Assembly (NCBI GenBank): GCA_002469545.1
Contig: DKMK01000128.1
Coordinates: 1-15,885 of the forward strand
Direction of reading: 5' to 3'
Length of the DNA stretch: 15,885 bases
DNA from: Rhodobacterales bacterium UBA7416
Lineage (GTDB): Bacteria > Pseudomonadota > Alphaproteobacteria > Rhodobacterales > Rhodobacteraceae
A program made the position numbers and the translations under genes. The notes beneath the pieces are model-generated. The model was given only the letters and a program-made list of their open reading frames with translations, did not search any database and was not told where the DNA came from. Positions 1 through 7,261 of this stretch are shown here, piece by piece. Positions within the stretch are counted from its first letter, which is position 1, and every line of letters begins with the position of its first letter.

Positions 1-372
1 GATGTCGATTACCAAGCAGCCCACGAAGGTTACGCAGGCGGTAATATCGGTGGATTTTCGATTTCGGCCAAAACAAAAGAGTTGATCGAAGACGAAGTGA
101 AAAACCTGATTGCCGAGGGCTACAAAACTGCTGTTTCTATTTTGACAAAGAAGAAGAAAGAGTTCGAACGTTTGGCGCAAGGTTTGCTGGAATATGAAAC
201 GCTGACAGGTGAAGAGATCGAAAAAGTCATAAGCGGCCAAAAACTGGGCGATGATGACGACAACGAAACACCAAAGCCAAAGGCCAAACCTAGTGTTGCA
301 GCGGTTCCCAAAACCACTCGGAAACCGCGCAAGCCGCGAGACCCAGAAATGGAACCAGAGCCAAATACATAG
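1..372 (+). CDS. ftsH: ATP-dependent zinc metalloprotease FtsH, C-terminal part (5' end outside window)
   Basis: The frame is open from base 1 and encodes the last 123 residues of FtsH, the membrane-anchored AAA+ protease that degrades misassembled membrane proteins and some regulators. What is visible is the end of the M41 peptidase domain, with the family-typical run LLEYETLTGEEIEKVISG preceded by a helix with ELIEDEV and EGYKTAVSIL. A low-complexity acidic and basic tail follows (DDDD, then repeated KPK and RKPRKP), ending EPNT. The AAA+ module and the HEXXH zinc site lie upstream, outside the window. A TTG at 82 is an internal codon, not a start. Stop TAG is at 370-372 and a perfect terminator follows one base later, so ftsH ends its transcription unit here. 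Family assignment is confident; the gene is cut only by the window edge. Confidence 0.9.
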   Translation, partial: DVDYQAAHEGYAGGNIGGFSISAKTKELIEDEVKNLIAEGYKTAVSILTKKKKEFERLAQGLLEYETLTGEEIEKVISGQKLGDDDDNETPKPKAKPSVAAVPKTTRKPRKPRDPEMEPEPNT

Positions 373-373
373 T

Positions 374-402
374 AAAAAGGCCCGCTTGTCGGGCCTTTTT
401 CT
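374..402 (+). terminator. Intrinsic terminator of ftsH
   Basis: A perfect 11-bp stem (374-384 pairs with 390-400) closes a 5-base loop. The stem core is GGCCCG/CGGGCC, and the 3' arm ends in five T. It begins one base after the ftsH stop. The A-run on the 5' side could make it work in both directions. Confidence 0.92.
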
Positions 403-454
403 TGCCCATAAGTTTCCGATAGAGAACGTAAAAATCACAATACGACGATAAACC

Positions 455-505
455 ATTAGTTTAGGTCGGATTTCAGACCCCTAACAGCAGATGAGTTAGG
501 TCAGA
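455..505 (+). promoter_or_regulatory. fhs leader with mutually exclusive stems
   Basis: The sequence TTAGGTC occurs twice, at 461-467 and 496-502. Between them, at 476-485, lies GACCCCTAAC, which can pair with either copy. With the upstream copy it gives TTAGG/CCTAA plus TC/GA across a small bulge. With the downstream copy it gives GTTAGG/CCTAAC with a 9-base loop. The two pairings exclude each other, the classic form of a leader switch, and the region ends about 35 bases before the fhs start. I could not match it to a known folate riboswitch class. Function is inferred from pairing only. Confidence 0.35.
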
Positions 506-538
506 CAGGTGGCAGACAATTCCAACAAAAGGCTTACC

Positions 539-2215
539 ATGTCCTATAAATCAGATATCGAAATCGCACGCGAAGCGAATAAAAAACCAATCCAAGAGAT
601 TGGCGCAAAATTAGGCATCCCAAGTGCTGACCTGCTGCCATTCGGCCACGACAAAGCAAAAGTAAGCGCTGAGTTTATCAAAGCGCAACGCGGCAAAGAA
701 GACGGCAAGTTGATCTTGGTGACTGCGATCAACCCAACGCCAGCTGGCGAAGGTAAAACAACAACAACAGTTGGTTTGGGCGATGGCCTGAATGCTCTTG
801 GCAAAAACGCTGCTGTTTGTATCCGCGAAGCTTCGTTGGGCCCATGTTTCGGCATGAAAGGCGGCGCAGCTGGTGGCGGTTACGCACAAGTTGTTCCAAT
901 GGAAGAAATGAACCTGCATTTCACAGGCGATTTCCACGCAATTACATCTGCGCACAATCTTTTGTCTGCAATGATCGACAACCACATCTACTGGGGCAAC
1001 GCATTAGAAATTGACCAACGCCGCGTAGTATGGCGTCGCGTAGTTGACATGAACGACCGTGCATTGCGCGATATCGTGACGTCATTGGGCGGTGTGTCCA
1101 ACGGCTTCCCACGCCAATCTGGTTTTGACATCACTGTTGCATCAGAGGTTATGGCGATTTTATGCTTGGCATTGGATATGGATGACTTGCAAAAACGTTT
1201 GGGCGACATTATCGTTGCATACACACGTGAGCGTAAACCAGTTTACGCACGTGACATCAAAGCAGACGGCGCGATGGCTGTTCTGTTGCAACAAGCAATG
1301 CAACCAAACTTGGTGCAAACACTTGAAAACAACCCTGCATTCGTACACGGCGGCCCATTCGCAAACATCGCGCATGGTTGTAACTCTGTTATCGCGACGA
1401 CAACTGCATTGAAACTAGCAGACTATGTCGTAACCGAAGCAGGCTTTGGCGCTGATTTGGGTGCTGAAAAGTTCTTAAACATCAAATGTCGTAAAGCTGG
1501 CATTGCACCAAGTGTCGTTGTTTTGGTTGCAACTGTTCGTGCGATGAAAATGAACGGTGGCGTTGCTAAGGCTGATCTTGGTCCAGAAAATGTACAAGCA
1601 GTTAAAGATGGTTGTCCAAACCTTGGCCGTCACATTGAAAACCTGAAATCATTTGGTGTTCCAGTTGTCGTTGCTATCAACCACTTCGTCACAGACACTG
1701 ATGCTGAAGTTCAAGCAGTTAAAGATTTCGTAGCTGCGCAAGGTTCAGAAGCAATCTTGTCCAAACACTGGGAGTTTGGCTCGAAAGGTTCTGCAGAATT
1801 GGCGACACGTGTTGCTGAAATCGCAGATGCTGATATGGCAAATTTCGCTCCTATCTACCCTGATGACATGCCATTGTTTGAAAAAATGGAAACAATCGCA
1901 AAACGCATTTATCGCGCAGATGAAGTTATCGCAGACAAGAAAATCCGCGATCAACTACGTCAGTGGGAAGATCAAGGTTATGGAAACCTACCTGTGTGTA
2001 TGGCGAAAACGCAATACAGCTTCAGCACTGATCCAGCTTTGCGCGGCGCGCCAACTGGTCACTCTGTTCCTGTTCGTGAAGTACGTCTGGCAGCTGGCGC
2101 TGGTTTCATCGTCGCAGTTTGTGGTGATATCATGACGATGCCTGGCTTGCCGCGTGTTCCTTCTGCCGAAGCGATCATGTTGAATGACGAAGGTCAGATC
2201 GACGGCCTATTTTAA
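539..2215 (+). CDS. fhs: Formate--tetrahydrofolate ligase
   Basis: Catalyses ATP-dependent formylation of tetrahydrofolate (EC 6.3.4.3), feeding formate into the C1-folate pool in the cytoplasm. From ATG 539 the protein is 558 residues, the usual family length. Visible motifs are a P-loop TPAGEGKTTTT (residues 67-77), the first family signature GMKGGAAGGGY, the block DFHAITSAHNLLSAMIDNH, and the second signature VATVRAMKMNGG. The frame is open back to a GTG at 509, but ATG 539 is preferred: AAAAGG at 527-532 sits six bases upstream, and MSYKSDIEIARE aligns with the normal N-terminus of the family. Codon choice is strikingly uniform (many AAA, GCA and CCA), suggesting high expression. The gene is followed by two hairpins and then folD, which uses its product after cyclisation. 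In roseobacters this pair supports oxidation or assimilation of methyl-derived C1 units; that use here is inferred. Confidence 0.96.
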   Translation: MSYKSDIEIAREANKKPIQEIGAKLGIPSADLLPFGHDKAKVSAEFIKAQRGKEDGKLILVTAINPTPAGEGKTTTTVGLGDGLNALGKNAAVCIREASLGPCFGMKGGAAGGGYAQVVPMEEMNLHFTGDFHAITSAHNLLSAMIDNHIYWGNALEIDQRRVVWRRVVDMNDRALRDIVTSLGGVSNGFPRQSGFDITVASEVMAILCLALDMDDLQKRLGDIIVAYTRERKPVYARDIKADGAMAVLLQQAMQPNLVQTLENNPAFVHGGPFANIAHGCNSVIATTTALKLADYVVTEAGFGADLGAEKFLNIKCRKAGIAPSVVVLVATVRAMKMNGGVAKADLGPENVQAVKDGCPNLGRHIENLKSFGVPVVVAINHFVTDTDAEVQAVKDFVAAQGSEAILSKHWEFGSKGSAELATRVAEIADADMANFAPIYPDDMPLFEKMETIAKRIYRADEVIADKKIRDQLRQWEDQGYGNLPVCMAKTQYSFSTDPALRGAPTGHSVPVREVRLAAGAGFIVAVCGDIMTMPGLPRVPSAEAIMLNDEGQIDGLF

Positions 2216-2223
2216 ACGCGCTG

Positions 2224-2244
2224 TAGAGGACATTCTGTCCTCTA
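2224..2244 (+). other. Perfect hairpin after fhs
   Basis: A perfect 9-bp inverted repeat (TAGAGGACA pairing with TGTCCTCTA) with a 3-base loop lies nine bases after the fhs stop. Only TTT follows, so it is more likely an RNA-stabilising 3' end structure or an accessory to the terminator just downstream than a terminator by itself. Confidence 0.6.
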
Positions 2245-2256
2245 TTTCGCATCGAG

Positions 2257-2282
2257 CGTCCCCAAATCTTGGGGGCGTTTTT
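2257..2282 (+). terminator. Intrinsic terminator of fhs
   Basis: A 9-bp stem (2257-2265 pairs with 2269-2277, one G-T pair) closes a 3-base loop and is followed by five T. It lies between fhs and folD, ending 23 bases before the folD start, so folD would depend on read-through or on a promoter inside this short gap. Confidence 0.85.
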
Positions 2283-2305
2283 ACGCATAATATGGAGACT
2301 GCAAA

Positions 2306-3205
2306 ATGACTGCAAAAATTATAGACGGCAAAGCGTTTGCAACAGATGTTCGTGCTCGGGTTGCAAAACATGTGACGATGATCAAGGACGAAAGCGGCAT
2401 AACGCCAGGTCTAGCAGTTGTTTTAGTTGGTGAAGACCCGGCCAGCCAAGTTTACGTACGCAATAAACATGCGTCGACGATCGAAGTGGGAATGAACAGT
2501 TATGAGCATCGCTTGGATGCCGATACATCCGAGGAGACGTTGCTGGCATTAATTGATCAGCTGAATAATGATCCAAACGTTCATGGCATTTTGTGTCAGT
2601 TGCCTTTGCCTGACCATTTGAACGAAGAACTGGTTATTAACTCTATTATTCCTTCTAAGGATGTCGATGGATTTCACATATCCAATGTGGGTATGTTATC
2701 CACTGGACAAAAATCCATGGTTCCTTGCACACCATTGGGCTGTTTAATGATGTTGCGTGATCATCATGGTTCATTGTCTGGCTTGAACGCGGTGGTGGTA
2801 GGTCGTTCAAATATTGTGGGTAAGCCGATGGCCAACTTGCTACTAAGAGACAGTTGTACAGTAACAATTGCTCACAGCCGTACTAAAAACATCGAGGAGC
2901 TTTGTCGCGCCGCTGATATTGTTGTTGCTGCCGTAGGTCGCCCTGAAATGATTACAGGTGATTGGATTGGTAAAGGAGCGACTGTTATTGACGTGGGTAT
3001 CAACCGCATCCCGCATCCAGAAAAAGAAGGTAAGTCAAAACTTGTTGGTGATGTGCATTTCGCCAGTGCCTCCGAAGTTGCAGGCGCCATTACGCCAGTG
3101 CCAGGCGGAGTTGGTCCGATGACAATCGCCTGTCTTTTGGCCAATACGTTGACGGCGTGTTGCCGAACACACGGTCTTACAGAACCAGAAGGTTTGACGG
3201 CCTAA
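2306..3205 (+). CDS. folD: Bifunctional methylene-THF dehydrogenase / methenyl-THF cyclohydrolase FolD
   Basis: Oxidises 5,10-methylene-THF to methenyl-THF with NADP+ and hydrolyses it to 10-formyl-THF, the product of the fhs enzyme encoded just upstream. The protein has 299 residues, normal for FolD. Visible are the catalytic YVRNK with Y50 and K54 (YxxxK), GILCQLPLP (94-102), KDVDGFH (118-124), PCTPLGC (140-146), the Rossmann nucleotide loop VVGRSNIVGKPMANLL (164-179), ADIVVAAVGRP, and the C-terminal signature PVPGGVGPMT (264-273). ATG 2306 has GGAG at 2294-2297, eight bases upstream. It is closed by a terminator at 3215-3255. Gene integrity looks complete. Codon use is less biased than in fhs, suggesting lower expression. 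Confidence 0.96.
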   Translation: MTAKIIDGKAFATDVRARVAKHVTMIKDESGITPGLAVVLVGEDPASQVYVRNKHASTIEVGMNSYEHRLDADTSEETLLALIDQLNNDPNVHGILCQLPLPDHLNEELVINSIIPSKDVDGFHISNVGMLSTGQKSMVPCTPLGCLMMLRDHHGSLSGLNAVVVGRSNIVGKPMANLLLRDSCTVTIAHSRTKNIEELCRAADIVVAAVGRPEMITGDWIGKGATVIDVGINRIPHPEKEGKSKLVGDVHFASASEVAGAITPVPGGVGPMTIACLLANTLTACCRTHGLTEPEGLTA

Positions 3206-3214
3206 TAAAAAAGA

Positions 3215-3255
3215 AATCCACAAGGAGTGACTGAGCAATCCTTGTGGGTTCTTTT
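3215..3255 (+). terminator. Intrinsic terminator of folD, probably bidirectional
   Basis: A perfect 9-bp core (CCACAAGGA at 3218-3226 pairs with TCCTTGTGG at 3239-3247) is extended by three further pairs, with a 12-base loop. It is followed by TTCTTTT on the plus strand and by TTTCTTTTTT on the minus strand. It can therefore end folD and also the minus-strand transcript coming from the ATPase fragment that stops at 3324. Confidence 0.85.
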
Positions 3256-3323
3256 CAATTTAATTCTAATAATGTTACCTAGGCGCATCGCATTCAGCGG
3301 TGCCGTTTGACGTCTGCAGCTCT

Positions 3324-3692
3324 TTAGCTCGCGAATTCATGTTCCGAGACATACAAATTTGCCCAAGCACGTTCCATCATTGGAATCGTGATTTCGGGCT
3401 TGCGCGACTCATATTCTGCAATTGAAAACATTTGGTCGATCAGAAATTTTGCGTGGAACGCAGCATACTCATTGTCCACTGTTGGATATTTTTCAGTGAA
3501 AAGATAAATCGCAACATCTTCTGGAAAAGTCAAATTTACGGCCTTTGAGTATCCCAAATAAATCTGCAACATCTGGTCGCGGTTAGGACCTTCGACCAAA
3601 ATTTTATGCGCAATCCGGCGAAGAGCCGCACGGTCAAACAGTTTGTTTGGGTGAAAGTTGGTCGAGAACACGGTCATACAGTCAAACGGAAC
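3324..3692 (-). pseudogene. AAA+ ATPase of the tad-linked type, C-terminal third only
   Basis: An open frame reads VPFDCMTVFSTNFHPNKLFD, then ALRRIAHKI and DNEYAAFHAKFLIDQMF, and ends RAWANLYVSEHEFAS. This matches from memory the C-terminal part of an AAA+ ATPase of about 450 residues often found beside tad genes in Rhodobacteraceae, including sensor 1 (FSTN) and the arginine-finger region (ALRRI). Walker A, Walker B and the N-terminal winged-helix part are absent. The native reading starts at the V codon (3690-3692). Just upstream the frame enters the 22-bp repeat and meets a TAA at 3708-3710. An internal ATG at 3675-3677 could start a 117-residue product, but it would lack ATP binding. The gene is therefore broken by the IS end at 3693. 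Loss of function is inferred with good confidence. Confidence 0.8.
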
Positions 3693-3714
3693 TGGACTTG
3701 TCCGCGTTTAGTTG
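3693..3714 (+). repeat. 22-bp direct repeat, copy 1 (IS end)
   Basis: Identical over 22 bases to 15864-15885, beginning TGGACTTGTCC and ending TTTAGTTG. It starts exactly where the ATPase reading stops resembling its family. It contains the small inverted repeat GGAC-TT-GTCC. Confidence 0.9.
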
Positions 3715-3730
3715 CGAACACCTAACTCAT

Positions 3731-3778
3731 TTACGCAGCCCTTCTTTCAAATGCGAGGGGGCTTTTACCGCCTAGCGC
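3731..3778 (-). pseudogene. Transposase C-terminal tail (IS3-family OrfB-like)
   Basis: On the minus strand a frame reads ALGGKSPLAFERRAA followed by TAA (3731-3733). The pattern (S)ALGGKSPxxFE close to the C-terminus is typical of IS3-family OrfB transposases, where it follows the DDE catalytic domain. Only 15 residues remain, so the family call rests on a short motif plus the IS-like end 17 bases further on. The frame upstream of about 3779 belongs to the adjoining prepilin peptidase gene in another phase. An alternative is a related DDE element of another family. Confidence 0.55.
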
Positions 3779-3849
3779 AAATCGCTCCAGCTGGCGATAA
3801 ACAGCAAAGGTAAGGTTGCAAGAAATAATATCAAAAATGGGATGTTCAT
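3772..3849 (-). pseudogene. cpaA: Prepilin peptidase (CpaA/TadV) 5' fragment
   Basis: An ATG at 3849 starts three bases after the TPR gene's stop, with AGGA six bases upstream inside that gene. It reads MNIPFLILFLATLPLLFIAS and then WSDLR, followed by TAG at 3772-3774. A hydrophobic first segment ending in (T/S)DLR is how small A24-type prepilin peptidases begin, and that Asp is the first of the two catalytic aspartates; the usual next residues, ending in IPN, are absent. The sequence changes to IS tail right after the Arg codon. The tight spacing shows it was a real gene of the tad operon. Only 25 codons are left, so the identity is inferred from motif and position. Confidence 0.6.
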
Positions 3850-3852
3850 TGT

Positions 3853-4692
3853 TTATCCTGTTAGACCTTTCAAACTGCGAATAGCCTCTTCAAAATGACG
3901 GGGATGGAGCTCTATGGCTTTCTCTAACAAATTGCGGCCTGCTTGCTTATCTCCCTGTTTTATAGCCGCCAAGGCAGCAGTATAGGTCAATTCAGCGCGC
4001 TCAATTTGTGTCATTGGAATAACAGGCAATCGATATTCTTTACGTGATGCGCGCGAAAGAACGAGATTATTTTTGGCTGTATATAGAGTACTATCGCTCG
4101 TGATTGATCTTAGGAAAAGTGCTTCGGCACCTTTGTAATCCTTACGCGTTAATTTTGAGTAACCCCAATTATTCAACACATTCGCAGGTTTCGTTGTGAG
4201 ACCAACAGCAGTTTTGTAAAAGCTGTCTGCCTTTTTCCATTTCTTCTCACTGTCAGCGACAATGGCTTCCAAGCGGTATCGTTGAAATGTTTCGAATGTA
4301 GGTGGAACACGGTTTAACTGTGCCCTTGCTTCTGGCCATTTATTCGAGCGGATCAATGCTTCTGCATAATCAACGCGATCTTGATCATTCAAAATCCCAG
4401 TTTTTTCCAAAGCTGCATAAATTTCAACAGCTTCGTGTGCTCGTTTTGCGCGCACCAATGATGTCGCCAGATTTCGCTTCAGGTCGTTTCGACTTGGGTC
4501 CTTTGTGACGGCATCACGAAAATAGTTAACTGCTTGATTTGGATCTGCGACCGTCAGCATGATATCGTTTAAATTCGTTTCATCGACGACTCCCACGATT
4601 TTCTTTTGAGTATCGTCTTTGTCTGGCACATCACATGCAGAAAGGAATGCCGCACTGGCTAGCAGTGCGCTCAATAAAATAGATTTATACAC
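3853..4692 (-). CDS. TPR-repeat lipoprotein of the tad locus
   Basis: 279 residues with a lipoprotein signal peptide (MYKSILLSALLASAAFLSAC, lipobox LSAC with Cys20), then several helical TPR-like repeats. Examples are QAVNYFRDAVTKDPSRNDLK, EARAQLNRVPPTFETFQRYR, WGYSKLTRKDYKGAEALF and QAGRNLLEKAIELHPRHFEE. Proteins of this kind (second TadD-type) lie after TadC in alphaproteobacterial tad loci and are thought to help place or stabilise the outer-membrane secretin. The start is 20 bases after the upstream TPR gene's stop, and its stop lies three bases before the broken prepilin peptidase gene, so all were co-transcribed. The reading frame is intact. Exact role is inferred from family and location. 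Confidence 0.85.
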   Translation of the reverse strand: MYKSILLSALLASAAFLSACDVPDKDDTQKKIVGVVDETNLNDIMLTVADPNQAVNYFRDAVTKDPSRNDLKRNLATSLVRAKRAHEAVEIYAALEKTGILNDQDRVDYAEALIRSNKWPEARAQLNRVPPTFETFQRYRLEAIVADSEKKWKKADSFYKTAVGLTTKPANVLNNWGYSKLTRKDYKGAEALFLRSITSDSTLYTAKNNLVLSRASRKEYRLPVIPMTQIERAELTYTAALAAIKQGDKQAGRNLLEKAIELHPRHFEEAIRSLKGLTG

Positions 4693-4712
4693 GAGCCTGT
4701 ATCCTTTTCCTG

Positions 4713-5294
4713 CTAACTGTCCGAATATGGTGTTCGTAAAAGCAGGAATCTTCCGTTCCCTCTGCGCACCAATTCGAATTCTTCTAATTCTTGACCCTCA
4801 ACATAGACTTTTTTGTCCAATTTTGCGAGCGCTGTTGTTAAATTCATTCTAATTTCGTCAGATTTACCACTGTCCAAACCAAAAGCGATCCTAAATACCA
4901 ATGCAGCTTCATTTAGCTGCCCCGTGCTGGATAAGACGACACCCAAATTATTCCAAGCAGCCGCGAACATTTTGTCTTTTTTTACTGCTGCGCGCAGTAA
5001 TGTTTCCGCCTGTCCTAAACGCTGAAGATGAAGGTTTGCGGAGCCAAGTGCACTCAATACGTCCGCAGATAATCCATTTTTTGCAACTGATCTATTATAG
5101 GCCTTAAGAGCGAGTTCATACTCACCAGATGCCATCAGACGATGGCCGACGACTAGACCATCTATAGCCTCTGTAATAACGACACTGCCCTTTTTGGCTT
5201 TCGGTCCAACATGCGTAGGTCCAAGAGGCGATTGCACAGGTTCACAAGCGGTGATTATTGGAAGTAGAAGAAATGCAAATATAAACCTGCTCAT
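4713..5294 (-). CDS. tadD: TPR-repeat lipoprotein TadD
   Basis: 193 residues. The N-terminus MSRFIFAFLLLPIITAC is a short lipoprotein signal with Cys17. It is followed by a flexible stretch and three TPR-like units (about residues 50-150), for example SGEYELALKAYNRSVAKNGL, LGQAETLLRAAVKKDKMFAA and TGQLNEAALVFRIAFGLDSG. TadD lipoproteins act at the outer membrane in Flp pilus assembly, probably as pilotin-like factors for the RcpA/CpaC secretin. It lies ten bases after the tadC stop and ahead of a second TPR lipoprotein, the normal order. The C-terminus ends in a basic, hydrophobic strand. No sign of damage. Identification is by repeats, lipobox and context. Confidence 0.85.
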   Translation of the reverse strand: MSRFIFAFLLLPIITACEPVQSPLGPTHVGPKAKKGSVVITEAIDGLVVGHRLMASGEYELALKAYNRSVAKNGLSADVLSALGSANLHLQRLGQAETLLRAAVKKDKMFAAAWNNLGVVLSSTGQLNEAALVFRIAFGLDSGKSDEIRMNLTTALAKLDKKVYVEGQELEEFELVRRGNGRFLLLRTPYSDS

Positions 5295-5303
5295 AACAGT
5301 CAG

Positions 5304-6281
5304 CTATTTTCCGGCATGGAAAAATAAATAGATGTCATAAATAGACGGCCCTACCAAAATTACCAACAAAGGTGGCACAGTGAACATCATTGTAACCAAG
5401 GTCATTTTCGTTGGGAGGGTATTTGCTTTTTCCTCTGCGCGCATAACGCGTTTGTCGCGCATTTCAGAGGAGAATACGCGCAAGGCATCCCCGATGGTGG
5501 TACCAAATTTTGCGGATTGAATCAAAACCGTAACAAACGCTTTGATGTCAGGAATCGATGCTCTTTCGGCAAAGTCGCGTAAAACTTGTGGGCGATCTTT
5601 ACCAGCGCGCACTTCATTTGTTATGATTGTCAATTCTTCGGCCAAAGTAGGGTAAGATTTTTCTACTTCGTTTGCCACCCGCATAATCGTGTGATCCAGC
5701 GTTTGGCCGGATTCCACACAAATCAACATTAGGTCCAACGCGTCAGGAAAGCCGTCTTGCAGTTCTTGTTGACGAATTTGACGGCGTCGTTCGACCCAAT
5801 AGTGGGGTAGATAATAGCCAAGAAGGCCTGGCCCCAAGATTTTTCCGGCAAGAATTGGAATTGATCCGCCCTGAGAAAAAAGGAAAACGGCGATAGTTCC
5901 GATGAGCAATCCACCAACACCCATCATCAACTGCGCAAAGTGGAATGTTCGAACGGCGCCTGTTGTGCGATACCCAGCTTGGATCATTTTCAGGCGTCGG
6001 TTTGTAAATTCTTTTTGGTCTTGGGGCTCCAAAAACTGTGCGAACCGTTCAAGCGATGAGCCAGATTGTTCTTGGCGCAAACCCGTTTCGCTGCGCATGA
6101 TTTCGCTATCAACAAATGAACCAGATCCAGCGATGCGATCAAATGGATCTTTTACTGGCTTTAGGAGTAGCGGGATCATAACAAGGACTAGAAACAACCC
6201 CAGTACGCCAGCAACGATCAATGGCCCATTTGGGCCCATTGCGGTGACTATAAAATCCAGAATTCGTCTTACTAGTTCCAC
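5304..6281 (-). CDS. tadC: Tad inner-membrane platform protein TadC
   Basis: 325 residues, normal for TadC. It begins with GTG at 6281, preceded by AGGAAT. Membrane segments are visible at about residues 20-40, 115-137, 142-160 and 296-315. Between the last two lies a cytoplasmic type II secretion F domain (about 175-295) with FPDALDLMLICVESGQTL and ASIPDIKAFVTVLIQSAKFG. TadC pairs with TadB as the inner-membrane platform that couples the CpaF/TadA ATPase to Flp pilin polymerisation. It begins nine bases after the tadB stop. The gene is undamaged although its motor gene upstream is truncated. Confidence 0.93.
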   Translation of the reverse strand: MELVRRILDFIVTAMGPNGPLIVAGVLGLFLVLVMIPLLLKPVKDPFDRIAGSGSFVDSEIMRSETGLRQEQSGSSLERFAQFLEPQDQKEFTNRRLKMIQAGYRTTGAVRTFHFAQLMMGVGGLLIGTIAVFLFSQGGSIPILAGKILGPGLLGYYLPHYWVERRRQIRQQELQDGFPDALDLMLICVESGQTLDHTIMRVANEVEKSYPTLAEELTIITNEVRAGKDRPQVLRDFAERASIPDIKAFVTVLIQSAKFGTTIGDALRVFSSEMRDKRVMRAEEKANTLPTKMTLVTMMFTVPPLLVILVGPSIYDIYLFFHAGK

Positions 6282-6289
6282 TTAAATTC

Positions 6290-7252
6290 CTATACTTTGA
6301 TATTCACGAGTGCGCGCATAATGATGACGTTAAACGTTAAAAATATGCCTACGAAAATGCATGCTGGAACGAAAAACGGTGAAAGAGCAACTTTATCATA
6401 ATATCCTGGATTCGTAATATTGACCATCATAAGCGCTGCAAATGGGAAGATACTTAGGAACCAACCGGACCATTTTGCCTCGGCTGTGATTGCACGAACG
6501 CGACGGAATAATTTAAACCGTGATCGAATTACCCGGGCTAGACCATCCAAAATTTCGGCTAAGTTACCACCGGCGCGCGATTGAATCGCAACGGCCACTG
6601 CAAGAAAACGCATGTCTTGAATATCAATTCGTTCTGCAACATCATCAAGTGCGGTCACAACATCCATGCCATAAGTTGCCTCATCTGCGATAAGACCGAA
6701 TTCAGATCCGATCGGGTCGTACATTTCGTCGGCCACAACGTTAATGGCACTGGCGAATGGATGCCCCACACGCAACGAGCGCACGATCAGGTCAACTGCA
6801 TCAGGTAATTGTTCTTCGAACAATGATAACCGCTTCTTCGCTTTGTGATTTAGCCAAGCATAAACACCGCCACCGCCCATAACGCTAGCAACCAGTAGAC
6901 GGGTTATAAAGTTGGCATTCGTGAAAACCGACAACATGACTAGGCTGAAAAGTGCGACCACAACCATGACTAGAACAAGTGCACGAGGTGTGAATGCAAT
7001 ATTTGCCTGGGCCGCTTTCTTACTCAAGATTGAAAAAATTGGAAACTGAAGGGCATTTTTATGTTGCTCCCGCTCGCGGCGAAGAGTGGTTAAAACCTCT
7101 TCGTAGTCCTTACCTTCTTCAAGCAGGCTGAGACGTCTGTTTACCTTTGCGCTGCTGGAAATGGATTTACCAAATGCAACCAGATACAGGCCTTCGACCA
7201 TCAAAATTACGCCGACGAAAATGAGAATAAAAATGATTGCTTGGTAACCCAT
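6290..7252 (-). CDS. tadB: Tad inner-membrane platform protein TadB
   Basis: 320 residues. ATG 7252 has GGGGA seven bases upstream. Membrane segments lie at about 5-26, 91-110, 118-134, 265-280 and 295-314. The T2SSF domain (about 145-275) shows LPDAVDLIVRSLRVGHPFAS and FLAVAVAIQSRAGGNLAEIL. Together with TadC it forms the membrane platform of the Flp pilus machine. It starts nine bases after the end of the cpaF fragment and ends just before tadC, as in complete tad operons. The frame is intact with no internal stop. The family call is firm; activity in this strain is doubtful because CpaF here lacks its ATP site. Confidence 0.93.
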   Translation of the reverse strand: MGYQAIIFILIFVGVILMVEGLYLVAFGKSISSSAKVNRRLSLLEEGKDYEEVLTTLRREREQHKNALQFPIFSILSKKAAQANIAFTPRALVLVMVVVALFSLVMLSVFTNANFITRLLVASVMGGGGVYAWLNHKAKKRLSLFEEQLPDAVDLIVRSLRVGHPFASAINVVADEMYDPIGSEFGLIADEATYGMDVVTALDDVAERIDIQDMRFLAVAVAIQSRAGGNLAEILDGLARVIRSRFKLFRRVRAITAEAKWSGWFLSIFPFAALMMVNITNPGYYDKVALSPFFVPACIFVGIFLTFNVIIMRALVNIKV

Positions 7253-7261
7253 AATTATCCC

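Larger units (their letters stand above)
3693..3778 (-). mobile_element. Remnant of an insertion sequence (IS3-family-like), 3' end only
   Basis: About 85 bases separate two truncated tad-linked genes. On the minus strand they hold the last codons of a transposase-like frame, a stop, about 38 bases, and an end that reads CA outward (TGGACTTGTCC on the plus strand). TG...CA ends and a stop close to the inverted repeat are usual for IS3-family elements. The outer 22 bases recur at 15864-15885 in the same orientation. The rest of the IS (about 1.1 kb or more expected) is missing; its inner boundary lies at about 3775-3781, where it joins the prepilin peptidase gene. No matching opposite terminal repeat is present. 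Confidence 0.6.

Noticed and set aside
403..450. Sigma-70 promoter upstream of fhs
   Set aside because: Only weak partial boxes (such as TTTCCG with CACAAT 17 bases later); not strong enough to list.
509..538. GTG start 30 bases upstream for fhs
   Set aside because: No ribosome site in front of it, and the added residues do not fit the family; ATG 539 has AAAAGG at good spacing and gives the usual length.
3693..3778. Integron attC site (there is a CCTAAC motif at 3720-3725)
   Set aside because: No paired core sites, no integrase or cassette structure; the transposase-like tail and repeated outer end explain the segment better.
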